Below are positions 54,673 through 63,367 of a stretch of 64,000 bases of DNA, piece by piece; the stretch's first letter is position 1, and every line of letters begins with the position of its first letter. Location of the stretch: NCBI GenBank assembly GCA_902362875.1, contig CABIYF010000006.1, forward strand, positions 81,886 through 145,885, written 5' to 3'. The position numbers and the translations under genes were made by a program. The notes beneath the pieces are model-generated. The model made no database searches and was not told where the DNA came from. It saw only the letters and a program-made list of their open reading frames with translations. The stretch comes from Eubacteriaceae bacterium (GTDB taxonomy: Bacteria; Bacillota; Clostridia; Lachnospirales; Lachnospiraceae).

Positions 54673-55266
54673 ATGAGAAAGAAATCACATATTTCACTTG
54701 CAGGACAGATCATGGATTCTATGGAGCTTGATAATGTATTTGATTACAGATTGCCATTTTATGTAGGAAGCATCTGGCCAGACTGCAGACCATCTTTTGT
54801 GACGACACCTCATAAGTTTGATATTACATTTGATGATATTGAACATAAGATTTCGAAATTTATTGCCAATTACGATAAAGAACAAGGAATGAATATGAGA
54901 CGCTGTGCACGTCTTGGAGTGATCATTCATTATATTGCGGACTATTTTACATTTCCACATAACAACCATTATCCAGGGAATGTAAAAGATCACTGCTATT
55001 ATGAGCGTGATTTAAAATATGGAATGAAAGCTTTTCTTAAGACAGAAGAAGCTTTAAAGATTAAAGAACAAGTTGTAGCGTATGATTCCGTAGAAGAATT
55101 GACATCTTATATCCGAAGCATTCATAATTCATATATGAAACTTGCACATACAGTGGAAGAAGATATTAGATATATCGTACATGCTTGTACGACAGTTGTA
55201 AAAAGTATATTAAATATGGTAAGTTATGCGTTTAGTACAAGCGTAGCCAATATTCAGTATGTATAA
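54673..55266 (+). CDS. zinc-dependent phospholipase C family protein
   Basis: This is a 197-residue protein resembling the clostridial zinc-dependent phospholipase C fold. KKSHISLAGQIMDS, LPFYVGSIWPDC, and RLGVIIHYIADYFTFPHNNHYPGN with further His and Asp residues (NVKDHCYYERDL) form a likely zinc site. It lacks a signal peptide and is much shorter than secreted alpha-toxin-type enzymes, so it is probably intracellular and not a toxin. ATG 54673 is behind AAGGAG; an upstream ATG at 54610 has no ribosome binding site. Function in these bacteria is not established. Confidence 0.72.
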   Translation: MRKKSHISLAGQIMDSMELDNVFDYRLPFYVGSIWPDCRPSFVTTPHKFDITFDDIEHKISKFIANYDKEQGMNMRRCARLGVIIHYIADYFTFPHNNHYPGNVKDHCYYERDLKYGMKAFLKTEEALKIKEQVVAYDSVEELTSYIRSIHNSYMKLAHTVEEDIRYIVHACTTVVKSILNMVSYAFSTSVANIQYV

Positions 55267-55286
55267 TTTTTGGTCAGAGTAAGAAT

Positions 55287-55332
55287 AAGGAGCAGAAGCA
55301 GGAATTGTGCCTGTTTTTGTTCCTTTTTTCAT
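55287..55332 (+). terminator. probable intrinsic terminator
   Basis: AAGGAGCA (55287-55294) pairs with TGTTCCTT (55318-55325) with one G-U, a GCAGG-type stem inside, and a T-run after. Confidence 0.65.
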
Positions 55333-55359
55333 TTATGAAAATTTTACATAAGAGATGAA

Positions 55360-55393
55360 TTGATGCAAATTTGATGCATAAAAGTGTTAAGAT
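55360..55393 (+). promoter_or_regulatory. direct repeats and -10 of the two-component operon (possible autoregulation site)
   Basis: TTGATGCA occurs at 55360-55367 and again at 55371-55378, an 11-nt period typical of OmpR/PhoB-family binding sites. A possible -10 TAAGAT (55388-55393) lies 9 nt after the second repeat, with no good -35, as in activator-dependent PhoB-type promoters. Confidence 0.55.
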
Positions 55394-55460
55394 AAAAAAC
55401 GGTTTTGGGCAGCAAAGATAGAAAACAATAAGGAAATATAACAATAAGGAGAGAGTAAAT

Positions 55461-56120
55461 ATGGTAAACATCATGATCGTTGAAGATGAAAAACCAATTT
55501 CAAATCTGATCGCATTAAGTTTAAAAAAGGTCGGTTATCATTGCGAATGTGCATATGATGGACTTTCTGCGATCGATATGATTGAAAAGAAATATCCAGA
55601 TTTGATCTTACTTGATATTATGCTGCCCGGAGCTGATGGATTTGAAATTTTAGAATATGTAAAACCATTAGATATACCAGTGATCTTTCTCACAGCGAAA
55701 GGAGAATTGTCTGATAAAGTAAATGGATTAAGACTTGGTGCAGAAGATTATATTGTAAAACCATTTGAGATTATGGAGTTATTAGCAAGAATTGAAGTTG
55801 TATTAAGACGATATAAAAAGCTAGATCGCATGATTCGAATTTTAGGATTGGAAATCGATACAGATTCAAGAACTGTATTAAAAGATGGTGTTTATATTAA
55901 TCTGACAAAAAAGGAATATGATATTTTGCTGTTATTTGCAAGAAATCCAGGAAGTGTTTTGTTTAGAGAAATGATTTATGATCGTGTATGGGGTGGAGAT
56001 TATGTCCCTGGAAGCAGAACCGTTGATCTTCATGTACAGAGAGTGCGTAAAAAAGTTGGATGGGAAAACTATTTGATATCTGTTCCAAAGATGGGATATC
56101 GTCTGGAGGTAGCAAAGTGA
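55461..56120 (+). CDS. OmpR family response regulator
   Basis: This is a 219-residue DNA-binding response regulator. The receiver domain has the acidic pair in IMIVEDEKP, phospho-acceptor Asp52 in LILLDIMLPGADG, Thr in VIFLTAKGE and Lys in EDYIVKPFE. The C-terminal winged helix has SRTVLKDGVYINLTKKEYDILLLFARNPG and SRTVDLHVQRVRKKVG. AAGGAGAGAG precedes the ATG. The stop overlaps the kinase start in GTGA. Matching direct repeats lie before this operon and before the downstream rhodanese-TtcA gene, which may therefore be a target. Confidence 0.93.
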   Translation: MVNIMIVEDEKPISNLIALSLKKVGYHCECAYDGLSAIDMIEKKYPDLILLDIMLPGADGFEILEYVKPLDIPVIFLTAKGELSDKVNGLRLGAEDYIVKPFEIMELLARIEVVLRRYKKLDRMIRILGLEIDTDSRTVLKDGVYINLTKKEYDILLLFARNPGSVLFREMIYDRVWGGDYVPGSRTVDLHVQRVRKKVGWENYLISVPKMGYRLEVAK

Positions 56121-57544
56121 AATTTCGTTGGAAATTAATGATCGTGACAATGCTGATCGTATCATTTTCTTTTGGATTTGGAGGAATGCTTTTAATTCAG
56201 TATTCTTATGAAGCTTCCATAAAACAGGAAAAGAAATCAGCAAGAGATTCTTATGAGATGATCTTAAGAATGTTAAAAGAAATTGATGAGATGGATGATA
56301 CTTATCAAAACCAGACGTTTGTAAGTGTTTTGAAACGATTAAACAGACAAAGATTGTTAAGAGACAGCTCTGTTCGTTTGTTAAAAGAAGAAGATGGTGT
56401 AGTACAGTGGAAACAGCCACTTTATTATAATCGGAAAAATGACAATTTTAGAAACAGTAGTGGATTTTCGAGCAAACAAGGGAGGGCTGTGATATTTAAA
56501 AATAAAAATAAAGTTTTTTATCAGATTACAAGCAAGATCACTTATGGAAAAGAAACGATGGTGTTTCAAGGCTCCTATGATATTTCTGAAGTTTATGAAA
56601 CAAGGCATCAGCAACTCATAAGTTTTCGTAAGATTTTCATGGTAGTTATAGGAATGGAGATTATCTTATCATATTTTCTTGCATCAATTCTTACAAGGCC
56701 ATTGCAAAAATTATCACAAGTTTCAAAACAGATTGCAGATGGTGATTATTCGGTCAGGGTATTAGTAAATACAAAAGATGAAATTGGAGAACTTTCAATT
56801 AATTTTAACTATATGACAGAGCAATTGGTAGAAAAATTGATGAAATTAGATCAACTATTAAAAAATCAGGAAGAATTTATGGGAAGTCTTGCCCATGAGA
56901 TGAAAACACCGCTTACGTCGATTATTGGCTATGCAGATTTGATGCGAATTGAAAATCTTTCAGAAGAGGAACAAAAGGAAGCATGTGGGTATATTTATTC
57001 GGAAGGAAAGCGTCTTCAAAATTTATCATTAAAATTAATGAATCTTCTTGTTTTAAAAAATCAAGAGTTTCAAATGAAGAAACAAAATCTTGTGCCAATG
57101 ATTCATGAGGTGATATCTTCTATGCAGTATCGGCTGCAAGAACAGAAAATTTTAGTGAATTTAAATCTTAAGCCAACGATTTGTGAAGTGGAAGCAGATC
57201 TTTTAAAATCATTGATTTTAAATTTAGTCGATAATTCCTTAAAATCCATGAATGTGGGAGGTATTTTGACAATTGAGTGTTGCCCAGCGCAGGAAGGGGC
57301 AAAGATCTATGTTTCAGATACAGGTTGCGGAATGCCAAAAGGAGAACTTGATAAAATTACAGAGGCATTTTATCGGGTTGACAAATCAAGATCAAGAAAA
57401 CAAGGAGGAGTAGGCTTAGGGTTGGCTCTATGTAAAGAAATAGTGAGAATTCATAAAGGTGATATGGAATTTATCAGTCAGGAAGAAAAGGGAACAACTG
57501 CGATCATAACCATTGAAGGAGGACATTATGAGAAGACAGATTAG
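56117..57544 (+). CDS. sensor histidine kinase
   Basis: This is a 475-residue membrane kinase. TM1 is at about residues 7-29 (MIVTMLIVSFSFGFGGMLLIQYS), then an extracytoplasmic region of about 135 residues, TM2 (FMVVIGMEIILSYFLASIL), HAMP (LTRPLQKLSQVSKQIADGDYS), HisKA with His260 in GSLAHEMKTPLTS, and HATPase_c with NLVDNSLKSM, DTGCGMPKGEL and GGVGLGLALCKE. It starts with GTG at 56117, sharing four bases with the regulator stop. The sensed signal is unknown. Its last 17 nt overlap the third gene of the operon. Confidence 0.92.
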   Translation: MKFRWKLMIVTMLIVSFSFGFGGMLLIQYSYEASIKQEKKSARDSYEMILRMLKEIDEMDDTYQNQTFVSVLKRLNRQRLLRDSSVRLLKEEDGVVQWKQPLYYNRKNDNFRNSSGFSSKQGRAVIFKNKNKVFYQITSKITYGKETMVFQGSYDISEVYETRHQQLISFRKIFMVVIGMEIILSYFLASILTRPLQKLSQVSKQIADGDYSVRVLVNTKDEIGELSINFNYMTEQLVEKLMKLDQLLKNQEEFMGSLAHEMKTPLTSIIGYADLMRIENLSEEEQKEACGYIYSEGKRLQNLSLKLMNLLVLKNQEFQMKKQNLVPMIHEVISSMQYRLQEQKILVNLNLKPTICEVEADLLKSLILNLVDNSLKSMNVGGILTIECCPAQEGAKIYVSDTGCGMPKGELDKITEAFYRVDKSRSRKQGGVGLGLALCKEIVRIHKGDMEFISQEEKGTTAIITIEGGHYEKTD

Positions 57545-58352
57545 AAATGTTCTTTTAGTTATAACAGCATTTTTGTTGACGATTCTTTTTTGCTTTTTTC
57601 CCAATATTCAGTCCAGATTGACAGACTGGAAAACTTTTGGAAAAAGTGAGAATTTATCTTTAAATCCGGTGGAAATTTCAGTGGAATCTACACAAACAAC
57701 ATTGGAAAAATTAAAAATTATCAATAATCATATTTTGAGTGTGTCAGTAAGACCATCATCAAGAACAGTGGATGGAAGAGATGTAGAAAAAACAGCTAGA
57801 AAGCAGATCAATCAATTGTTTGAGAAAATGAAGATTTCTTATCGGGTGAATTCTGACTGGAAAGTTACATATAAAAAATTATATACATACATTACAAAAC
57901 AAAATAATACTACAACAACAGATACGGAAACTTCTGTGTCAAATGTTAAAAATCTTTTAGTTTGGTATGTGACATTAGTGCCGGATGCAGCACAGGAAGA
58001 TGAATCTGTTAATATGATCATGGATGCGTATACAGATCAGATTCTTGCAATCGATGTGTATTCGTATGAGTATACGCAAAACTGGAAAGATATTGCGAAA
58101 CATATCGAAGATATACCGTCAGGTTTTTTGTCATATTTGAATCTAAAACAATCAGAATTTGGGCTTAAGAAGAATCTGCTTGGAAATGCAAGTGTATTAC
58201 AGCAATATGAAAAAGCTAAATCAGCAAAGAATCCATATACAAAGATTTCAGGAAGTGGAGGAGTTTACGCAATACAAAATAAAAATCAGACATATATTCC
58301 AGTGGAATGGAGCGGATATGGATTTATGATCAATAATGTGTACAATAACTGA
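57528..58352 (+). CDS. membrane-anchored protein of unknown function, third gene of the two-component operon
   Basis: This is a 274-residue protein with one N-terminal membrane segment (VLLVITAFLLTILFCFFPNIQS) and an otherwise soluble, presumably outside domain. A Thr/Asn-rich stretch (NNTTTTDTETSVSN) lies near residue 125, followed by a WYVTLVPDAAQEDE segment, VNMIMDAYTDQILAIDVYS and a C-terminal VYAIQNKNQTYIPVEW. I do not recognise a named family, though the fold could be similar to periplasmic kinase-modulating proteins such as YycH/YycI by analogy only. GAAGGAGG precedes the ATG within the kinase gene, so co-translation is likely. Confidence 0.75.
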   Translation: MRRQIRNVLLVITAFLLTILFCFFPNIQSRLTDWKTFGKSENLSLNPVEISVESTQTTLEKLKIINNHILSVSVRPSSRTVDGRDVEKTARKQINQLFEKMKISYRVNSDWKVTYKKLYTYITKQNNTTTTDTETSVSNVKNLLVWYVTLVPDAAQEDESVNMIMDAYTDQILAIDVYSYEYTQNWKDIAKHIEDIPSGFLSYLNLKQSEFGLKKNLLGNASVLQQYEKAKSAKNPYTKISGSGGVYAIQNKNQTYIPVEWSGYGFMINNVYNN

Positions 58353-58404
58353 TGCAAAAATGATACGATTTTCTCTTGTATTTTGAAAGCTTTCTCTCTA
58401 TAAT
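58350..58404 (+). promoter_or_regulatory. promoter of the rhodanese-TtcA gene with upstream direct repeats
   Basis: TTGTAT (58376-58381), a 17-nt spacer and TATAAT (58399-58404). TGATGCA (58350-58356) and TGATACG (58361-58367) stand 11 nt apart just upstream of the -35, resembling the repeats before the two-component operon. Confidence 0.55.
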
Positions 58405-58456
58405 AAGTGATTGGAACCCTACAAATATAGTAGGATACGAAAGAAAGGTTGAAAGC

Positions 58457-59671
58457 ATGAGTCAGATAAATATTTCATATAAAGAATTAAAACAGTTACA
58501 AGAAGGAAGCTATCAGCTTCTTGATATGAGAGATGAATCAAACACATCTTATGGAATGATTCCAGGAGCTGTTGTGGCAGCAGATGAAGAGGAGCTTGGA
58601 AAACAGGCAAAGGAATACATTGATCAGGGCAAGAAAGTTATTTTATATTGCACTAAGGGAATCTTTAGCAAAGAGGCAGCAGAGAAATTAGCACAAGAAG
58701 GTATTGATGTTCTTAGTTTAGAAGGCGGATACACAGGATGGCTGTTATCCCTGATGAAAGAAGAACAGGAAAACGACCAGAAAACAGAGCAGAATAACAA
58801 AGAAGCCGAAGGAAAAGGCAAGAAAAAAGAACTGACAAGAACACAGGAGATCGAAAAGAGCATCCGCAAGAAGTTCCACAAACAGTTATTCTCCAAGTTT
58901 GTAAAAGCAATCAAGACATATGATCTGGTACAGGAGAATGATAAGATTGCTATTTGTATTTCTGGTGGAAAAGATTCCATGTTGATGGCAAAATTATTTC
59001 AGGAATTAAAACGCCATAACAAATTTCATTTTGATCTGGTATTTTTGGTAATGGACCCTGGATACAATGAGATGAACCGACAGATCATTGAGAATAATGC
59101 GAAATTACTAGATATTCCGATCACAGTCTTCGAATCTGACATCTTTGATGCAGTTTATGAGATTGAAAAATCCCCATGTTATCTGTGTGCAAGAATGCGC
59201 CGCGGATATTTATACAGCAAGGCAAAAGAACTTGGATGCAATAAGATCGCGCTGGGACATCACTATGACGATGTCATCGAGACGATCCTTATGGGAATGC
59301 TTTATGGGGCACAGGTTCAGACGATGATGCCAAAACTTCACAGTACAAACTTTGAAGGAATGGAACTGATCCGTCCGATGTATCTGATCCGCGAGGACGA
59401 TATCAAGCATTGGAGAGATTACAATGGATTACACTTTATTCAGTGTGCATGTAAATTTACAGATACTTGTACCACATGCAATCCAGATGGCGTAGCCAAG
59501 TCTAAGCGAATGGAGACAAAACAGCTGATCGCAAAGATGAAAGAGATCAATCCATATGTAGAGTCTAACATTTTCAAGAGTGTGGAGAATGTCAACTTAA
59601 AGACGATCATTGCCTATAAGAAAGATGGAGTGAAACATTCCTTCTTAGATACTTATGATCAGAAAAATTAA
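58457..59671 (+). CDS. rhodanese domain fused to TtcA-like PP-loop ATPase
   Basis: This is a 404-residue two-domain protein. Residues 1 to about 95 form a rhodanese (sulfurtransferase) domain with active-site Cys65 in VILYCTKGIFSKEA and the end motif LEGGYTGW. After a Lys/Glu-rich linker (about 98-135), a TtcA/TilS-type PP-loop domain follows, with SGGKDS (about 169-174), the CYLCARMRRG pair, IALGHHYDDVIETIL and a C-terminal CACKFTDTC cluster. TtcA inserts sulfur at cytidine 32 of tRNA. Fusion to a rhodanese would supply the persulfide sulfur on the same chain. A terminator follows. Confidence 0.88.
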   Translation: MSQINISYKELKQLQEGSYQLLDMRDESNTSYGMIPGAVVAADEEELGKQAKEYIDQGKKVILYCTKGIFSKEAAEKLAQEGIDVLSLEGGYTGWLLSLMKEEQENDQKTEQNNKEAEGKGKKKELTRTQEIEKSIRKKFHKQLFSKFVKAIKTYDLVQENDKIAICISGGKDSMLMAKLFQELKRHNKFHFDLVFLVMDPGYNEMNRQIIENNAKLLDIPITVFESDIFDAVYEIEKSPCYLCARMRRGYLYSKAKELGCNKIALGHHYDDVIETILMGMLYGAQVQTMMPKLHSTNFEGMELIRPMYLIREDDIKHWRDYNGLHFIQCACKFTDTCTTCNPDGVAKSKRMETKQLIAKMKEINPYVESNIFKSVENVNLKTIIAYKKDGVKHSFLDTYDQKN

Positions 59672-59688
59672 ATAAGAATACAAATAAA

Positions 59689-59725
59689 AACACAGAGGTT
59701 TTATCGCAGGCCTCTGTGTTTTTTC
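59689..59725 (+). terminator. intrinsic terminator of the rhodanese-TtcA gene
   Basis: A 10-bp stem (59689-59698 with 59711-59720) ends in TTTTT. Confidence 0.85.
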
Positions 59726-59726
59726 T

Positions 59727-59762
59727 AAAAAAGAAGAGAATCCTAAATTGCAGGATTCTCTT
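59727..59762 (-). terminator. intrinsic terminator of the ABC-F gene
   Basis: An 11-bp stem (59734-59744 with 59752-59762) is followed on the minus strand by a T-run (59733 down to 59727). Confidence 0.75.
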
Positions 59763-59788
59763 TCAAAATAAATTTCAGAATAATGAAA

Positions 59789-61417
59789 TTATTCGTCCTC
59801 TTCTTCGATTTCAACAACCTGACGTTTTCTGGCAGCTTCGTCGTTTTCAAGATATTCATCGTAAGTACATTCTTTGTCGATCAGACCGTTTGGAGTGATC
59901 TCCATGATACGATTTGCTGTTGTCTGTACAAACTGATGATCCTGAGAAGTAAATAATAGGGCACCAGAGAAATCTTTTAATGCTTCATTTAAAGCAGTGA
60001 TAGATTCCATGTCTAAGTGGTTTGTAGGCTCATCAAGAAGTAAGATATTGGCTCCGCTGATCATTAATTTGGATAACATACAACGAACTTTCTCTCCTCC
60101 GGATAAAACGCCAACTTTCTTTAAAGCATCCTCTCCAGAGAATAACATACGTCCAAGGAATCCACGGACAAATGTTGCATCTTTATCTTCAGAATACTGA
60201 GTCAGCCATTCAACGATCGTTTCATCCTGGCTGAAATCTTTTGTATTATCTTTTGGGAAATAAGACTGAGTTGTAGTCACTCCCCATTTGTAAGAACCAG
60301 AATCAGGTTCCATTTCTCCAGATAAGATCTTAAATAATGTTGTAGCAGCTAAAGTGTTAGGCCCTACAAAAGCAATCTTATCAGTAGGTTTCATTAAGAA
60401 AGAAATATTATCTAAAACTTTCACACCATCGATCGTCTTTGTAAGATTCTCAACAACCAAAGCATCATTTCCGATTTCACGGTTTGGCTTAAAGTTGATA
60501 TATGGATACTTACGGCTGGATGGTTTTAACTCATCTAACTGAATCTTATCCAGGGCTTTCTTTCTGGAAGTAGCCTGTTTGGATTTGGAAGCGTTGGCAC
60601 TGAATCTTGCGATAAAGTCCTGTAATTCCTTCATCTTTTCTTCTTTTTTCTTGTTGGCTTCCTTCATCTGTTTTGTAAGCAGCTGGCTTGATTCATACCA
60701 GAAATCATAGTTTCCGGAGAATAACTGAATCTTCGCATAATCGATATCTGCGATATGTGTACATACCTTATTTAAGAAATAACGGTCATGGGATACAACG
60801 ATGACAGTGTTGTCAAAGTTGATCAGGAATTCTTCTAACCAGTAAATAGCATCTAAGTCTAAGTGGTTGGTAGGCTCGTCAAGCAGCAGGATATCTGGAT
60901 TACCAAATAAAGCCTGTGCAAGTAAGACTTTGACTTTCTGGGAACCATTTAAGTCAGCCATCTTTGTATAATGGATATCACTAGGAATTCCAAGACCATT
61001 TAATAAGGTAGCAGCATCAGATTCTGCTTCCCATCCGTTCATATCAGCAAATTCACCTTCTAATTCACTGGCGCGGATACCATCTTCATCTGTGAAGTCT
61101 TCTTTTGCGTATAAAGCTTCCTTTTCCTTCATGATCTCATATAATCTCTGGTTACCCATCATAACCGTATCAAGGACGATATGATCATCATACTGGTAGT
61201 GGTCCTGTTTTAAAACAGAAAGACGCTGTCCGGAAGTGATGGATACATCTCCCTTAGAAGGTTCGATTTCTCCGGAAAGAATTTTTAAGAAAGTGGATTT
61301 ACCTGCTCCGTTGGCACCAATCAGTCCATAGCAGTTACCTTCTGTGAATTTAATATTTACATCTTCGAATAAAGCACGTTTTCCTAAACGTAAAGTTACA
61401 TTATTTGCCTGAATCAT
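59789..61417 (-). CDS. ABC-F family ATP-binding protein
   Basis: This is a 542-residue soluble protein with two ABC ATPase domains and no membrane part, related to YbiT/YkpA. ABC-F proteins act on the ribosome. NBD1 has Walker A GLIGANGAGKST, signature LNGSQKVKVLLAQALFG and Walker B DILLLDEPTNHLD. The linker (about residues 240-300) is Lys/Glu-rich. NBD2 has signature LSGGEKVRCMLSKLM and Walker B ILLLDEPTNHLD. Its P-loop reads VGPNTLAATTL, so the Walker A lysine is Ala (verified on the DNA at about 60340-60370). Two sites may therefore act unequally. Antibiotic resistance should not be assumed for this subgroup. It is divergent from ylxM. Confidence 0.9.
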   Translation of the reverse strand: MIQANNVTLRLGKRALFEDVNIKFTEGNCYGLIGANGAGKSTFLKILSGEIEPSKGDVSITSGQRLSVLKQDHYQYDDHIVLDTVMMGNQRLYEIMKEKEALYAKEDFTDEDGIRASELEGEFADMNGWEAESDAATLLNGLGIPSDIHYTKMADLNGSQKVKVLLAQALFGNPDILLLDEPTNHLDLDAIYWLEEFLINFDNTVIVVSHDRYFLNKVCTHIADIDYAKIQLFSGNYDFWYESSQLLTKQMKEANKKKEEKMKELQDFIARFSANASKSKQATSRKKALDKIQLDELKPSSRKYPYINFKPNREIGNDALVVENLTKTIDGVKVLDNISFLMKPTDKIAFVGPNTLAATTLFKILSGEMEPDSGSYKWGVTTTQSYFPKDNTKDFSQDETIVEWLTQYSEDKDATFVRGFLGRMLFSGEDALKKVGVLSGGEKVRCMLSKLMISGANILLLDEPTNHLDMESITALNEALKDFSGALLFTSQDHQFVQTTANRIMEITPNGLIDKECTYDEYLENDEAARKRQVVEIEEEDE

Positions 61418-61465
61418 TGTATAACCTTTCTTTTTGATTTATAATTAAATAGAATCGCTCTTTTC

Positions 61466-61493
61466 ATTTTACAGAAAAGCCAGAGTTTTTCAA
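61466..61493 (-). promoter_or_regulatory. probable promoter for the ABC-F gene
   Basis: On the minus strand TTGAAA (61488-61493), a 16-nt spacer and TAAAAT (61466-61471). Confidence 0.55.
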
Positions 61494-61523
61494 GTAAAAT
61501 TTGCATTGTGCAAGTAAAAATAC

Positions 61524-61552
61524 TTGACAAAGGCAGTGAAATTCGCTAAACT
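61524..61552 (+). promoter_or_regulatory. probable promoter for ylxM-ffh-rpsP
   Basis: TTGACA (61524-61529), a 17-nt spacer and TAAACT (61547-61552) lie 40 nt before ylxM. Confidence 0.65.
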
Positions 61553-61591
61553 AACATCTGGTAAAGGAAAATTGCTTTACAGGAGTATCAG

Positions 61592-61945
61592 ATGGAACGA
61601 ATCGTAGAACAGAATTTATTATATGATTTTTACGGCGAATTGCTGACCGCACATCAGAAGGAGATCTATGGTGAACATATTTTGAATGATATGACAGCTA
61701 CCGAGATCGCAGCCGAGTTTGGAATCACCAGACAGGCAGTGCATGACATGATCCGAAGATGTGATAAGATCTTGGCAGATTATGAAGCAAGACTTCATCT
61801 GGTAGCGAAGTTTTTGACGGCCAAGGAGAAGATCAAAGAGATCCATACCTTATCCAGAAGGCTTCTCAAAGAAGATAAAGAGCAGATGGAAGAAGACATC
61901 AGGCAAATAGAATCTGTATGCAATCAGGTTTTAGAAGATTTATAA
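61592..61945 (+). CDS. ylxM: YlxM family (UPF0122) DNA-binding protein
   Basis: This is a 117-residue helix-turn-helix protein related to sigma-factor region 4. LLYDFYGELLTAHQKEIYGEHILNDMTATEIAAEFGITRQAVHDMIRRCDKIL is typical, followed by a helical C terminus. It lies 19 nt before ffh, the near-universal Firmicute arrangement. It is thought to modulate signal recognition particle function. ACAGGAG precedes the ATG. Confidence 0.93.
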   Translation: MERIVEQNLLYDFYGELLTAHQKEIYGEHILNDMTATEIAAEFGITRQAVHDMIRRCDKILADYEARLHLVAKFLTAKEKIKEIHTLSRRLLKEDKEQMEEDIRQIESVCNQVLEDL

Positions 61946-61963
61946 CTTAGATGAGGTGAATCA

Positions 61964-63304
61964 ATGGCATTTGAAAGTTTATCCGAGAAACTTCAGGGTG
62001 TATTTAAGAACTTAAGAAGTAAAGGCCGTTTAACAGAAGATGATGTAAAAACGGCAATGAGAGAAGTTAAGAGAGCTTTACTTGAAGCCGACGTTAACTT
62101 CAAAGTCGTAAAGACATTTATCAAATCTGTACAGGAAAGAGCCGTAGGACAGGATGTATTAAACGGACTGAATCCGGGACAGATGGTAATCAAGATCGTA
62201 AAAGAAGAGATGGAAGCATTAATGGGATCAACGATGACAGAGATTCAGCTTCGTCCAGGCAATGAGATTACGATCATCTTGATGGCAGGTCTTCAGGGTG
62301 CTGGTAAGACAACAACTTGTGCAAAACTTGCCGGACAGTATAAGAAGAAAGGAAAACGACCACTGTTAGTAGCCTGTGACGTATATCGTCCAGCGGCGAT
62401 CAAACAGCTGCAGGTGAATGGTGAGAAAGTCGGAGTACCAGTCTTTACAATGGGAGATAAGCAGAATCCAGTAGATATTGCGAAAGCTTCCGTGGAACAC
62501 GCACAGAAGAATGGAAATAACATCGTGATCCTGGATACCGCAGGACGTCTTCATATCGATGAGAATATGATGACAGAGTTGATCGAGATCAAAGATAAAG
62601 TTGATGTATTCCAGAGTATTCTTGTCGTTGATGCCATGACAGGACAGGATGCTGTCAATGTGGCGAAAGAATTTAATGAGAAAGTCGGTATTGATGGAGT
62701 TATCATCACGAAGATGGACGGTGACACCAGAGGTGGTGCAGCACTTTCTATCCGTTCCGTAACAGGAAAGCCGATCTTATATGTAGGTATGGGAGAGAAA
62801 CTCGAAGATTTACAGCAGTTTTATCCAGACCGAATGACAAGCCGAATTCTTGGTATGGGAGATGTACTTTCACTGATCGAGAAAGCAGAGCAGACGATCA
62901 ATGAAGAAGATGCACTTCGAATGACCGAGAAGATGAAGAAGGCAGAATTTGATTTTAACGATTTTCTTGATCAGATGGAACAGATGAAGAAGATGGGTGG
63001 ATTATCCAATCTGTTATCTATGATCCCAGGCGTTGGAAACAAGATGCAGGGACTTGATATTGATGACAGTATGATGGATAAGACAGCAGCGATCATTTAT
63101 TCCATGACCAAAGAAGAACGTGCAAATCCTAAGATCATCAATGCTTCAAGAAAGAGAAGAATTGCAGCAGGAGCAGGAGTTCCACTTGCGGAAGTGAACC
63201 GCTTATGCAAACAGGTTCAGAATCAGAAACAGATGATGAAGCAGATGTCAGGTATGTTTGGTGGCAAAGGTGGTAAAAAAGGTGGATTTAAATTACCTTT
63301 TTAG
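61964..63304 (+). CDS. ffh: signal recognition particle protein Ffh
   Basis: Ffh binds 4.5S RNA and signal peptides and, with FtsY, delivers nascent membrane proteins. The 446-residue product has N domain (MAFESLSEKLQGVFKNLRSKGRL), G domain with GLQGAGKTTTCAKLA (about residues 107-121), LVACDVYRPAAIKQL, DTAGRLH and TKMDGDTRGGAALS, then the Met-rich M domain (MKKMGGLSNLLSMIPG; QNQKQMMKQMSGMFGG). The glycine/lysine-rich tail is normal. The 4.5S RNA gene is not seen in the window. Confidence 0.97.
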   Translation: MAFESLSEKLQGVFKNLRSKGRLTEDDVKTAMREVKRALLEADVNFKVVKTFIKSVQERAVGQDVLNGLNPGQMVIKIVKEEMEALMGSTMTEIQLRPGNEITIILMAGLQGAGKTTTCAKLAGQYKKKGKRPLLVACDVYRPAAIKQLQVNGEKVGVPVFTMGDKQNPVDIAKASVEHAQKNGNNIVILDTAGRLHIDENMMTELIEIKDKVDVFQSILVVDAMTGQDAVNVAKEFNEKVGIDGVIITKMDGDTRGGAALSIRSVTGKPILYVGMGEKLEDLQQFYPDRMTSRILGMGDVLSLIEKAEQTINEEDALRMTEKMKKAEFDFNDFLDQMEQMKKMGGLSNLLSMIPGVGNKMQGLDIDDSMMDKTAAIIYSMTKEERANPKIINASRKRRIAAGAGVPLAEVNRLCKQVQNQKQMMKQMSGMFGGKGGKKGGFKLPF

Positions 63305-63367
63305 ACCTTAGTTATAGAAAATAATAATTAATTTAGAAAAAGAAAGATTTTTGGAGGTAAAAACAAA

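Noticed and set aside
54673..55266. Calling this gene an alpha-toxin homologue
   Set aside because: There is no signal peptide or C2-like domain and the protein is short; only the zinc-phospholipase fold is supported.
59789..61417. Antibiotic-resistance ABC-F determinant
   Set aside because: Sequence is closest in pattern to housekeeping YbiT/YkpA-type proteins, and the context is ribosome/secretion core genes.
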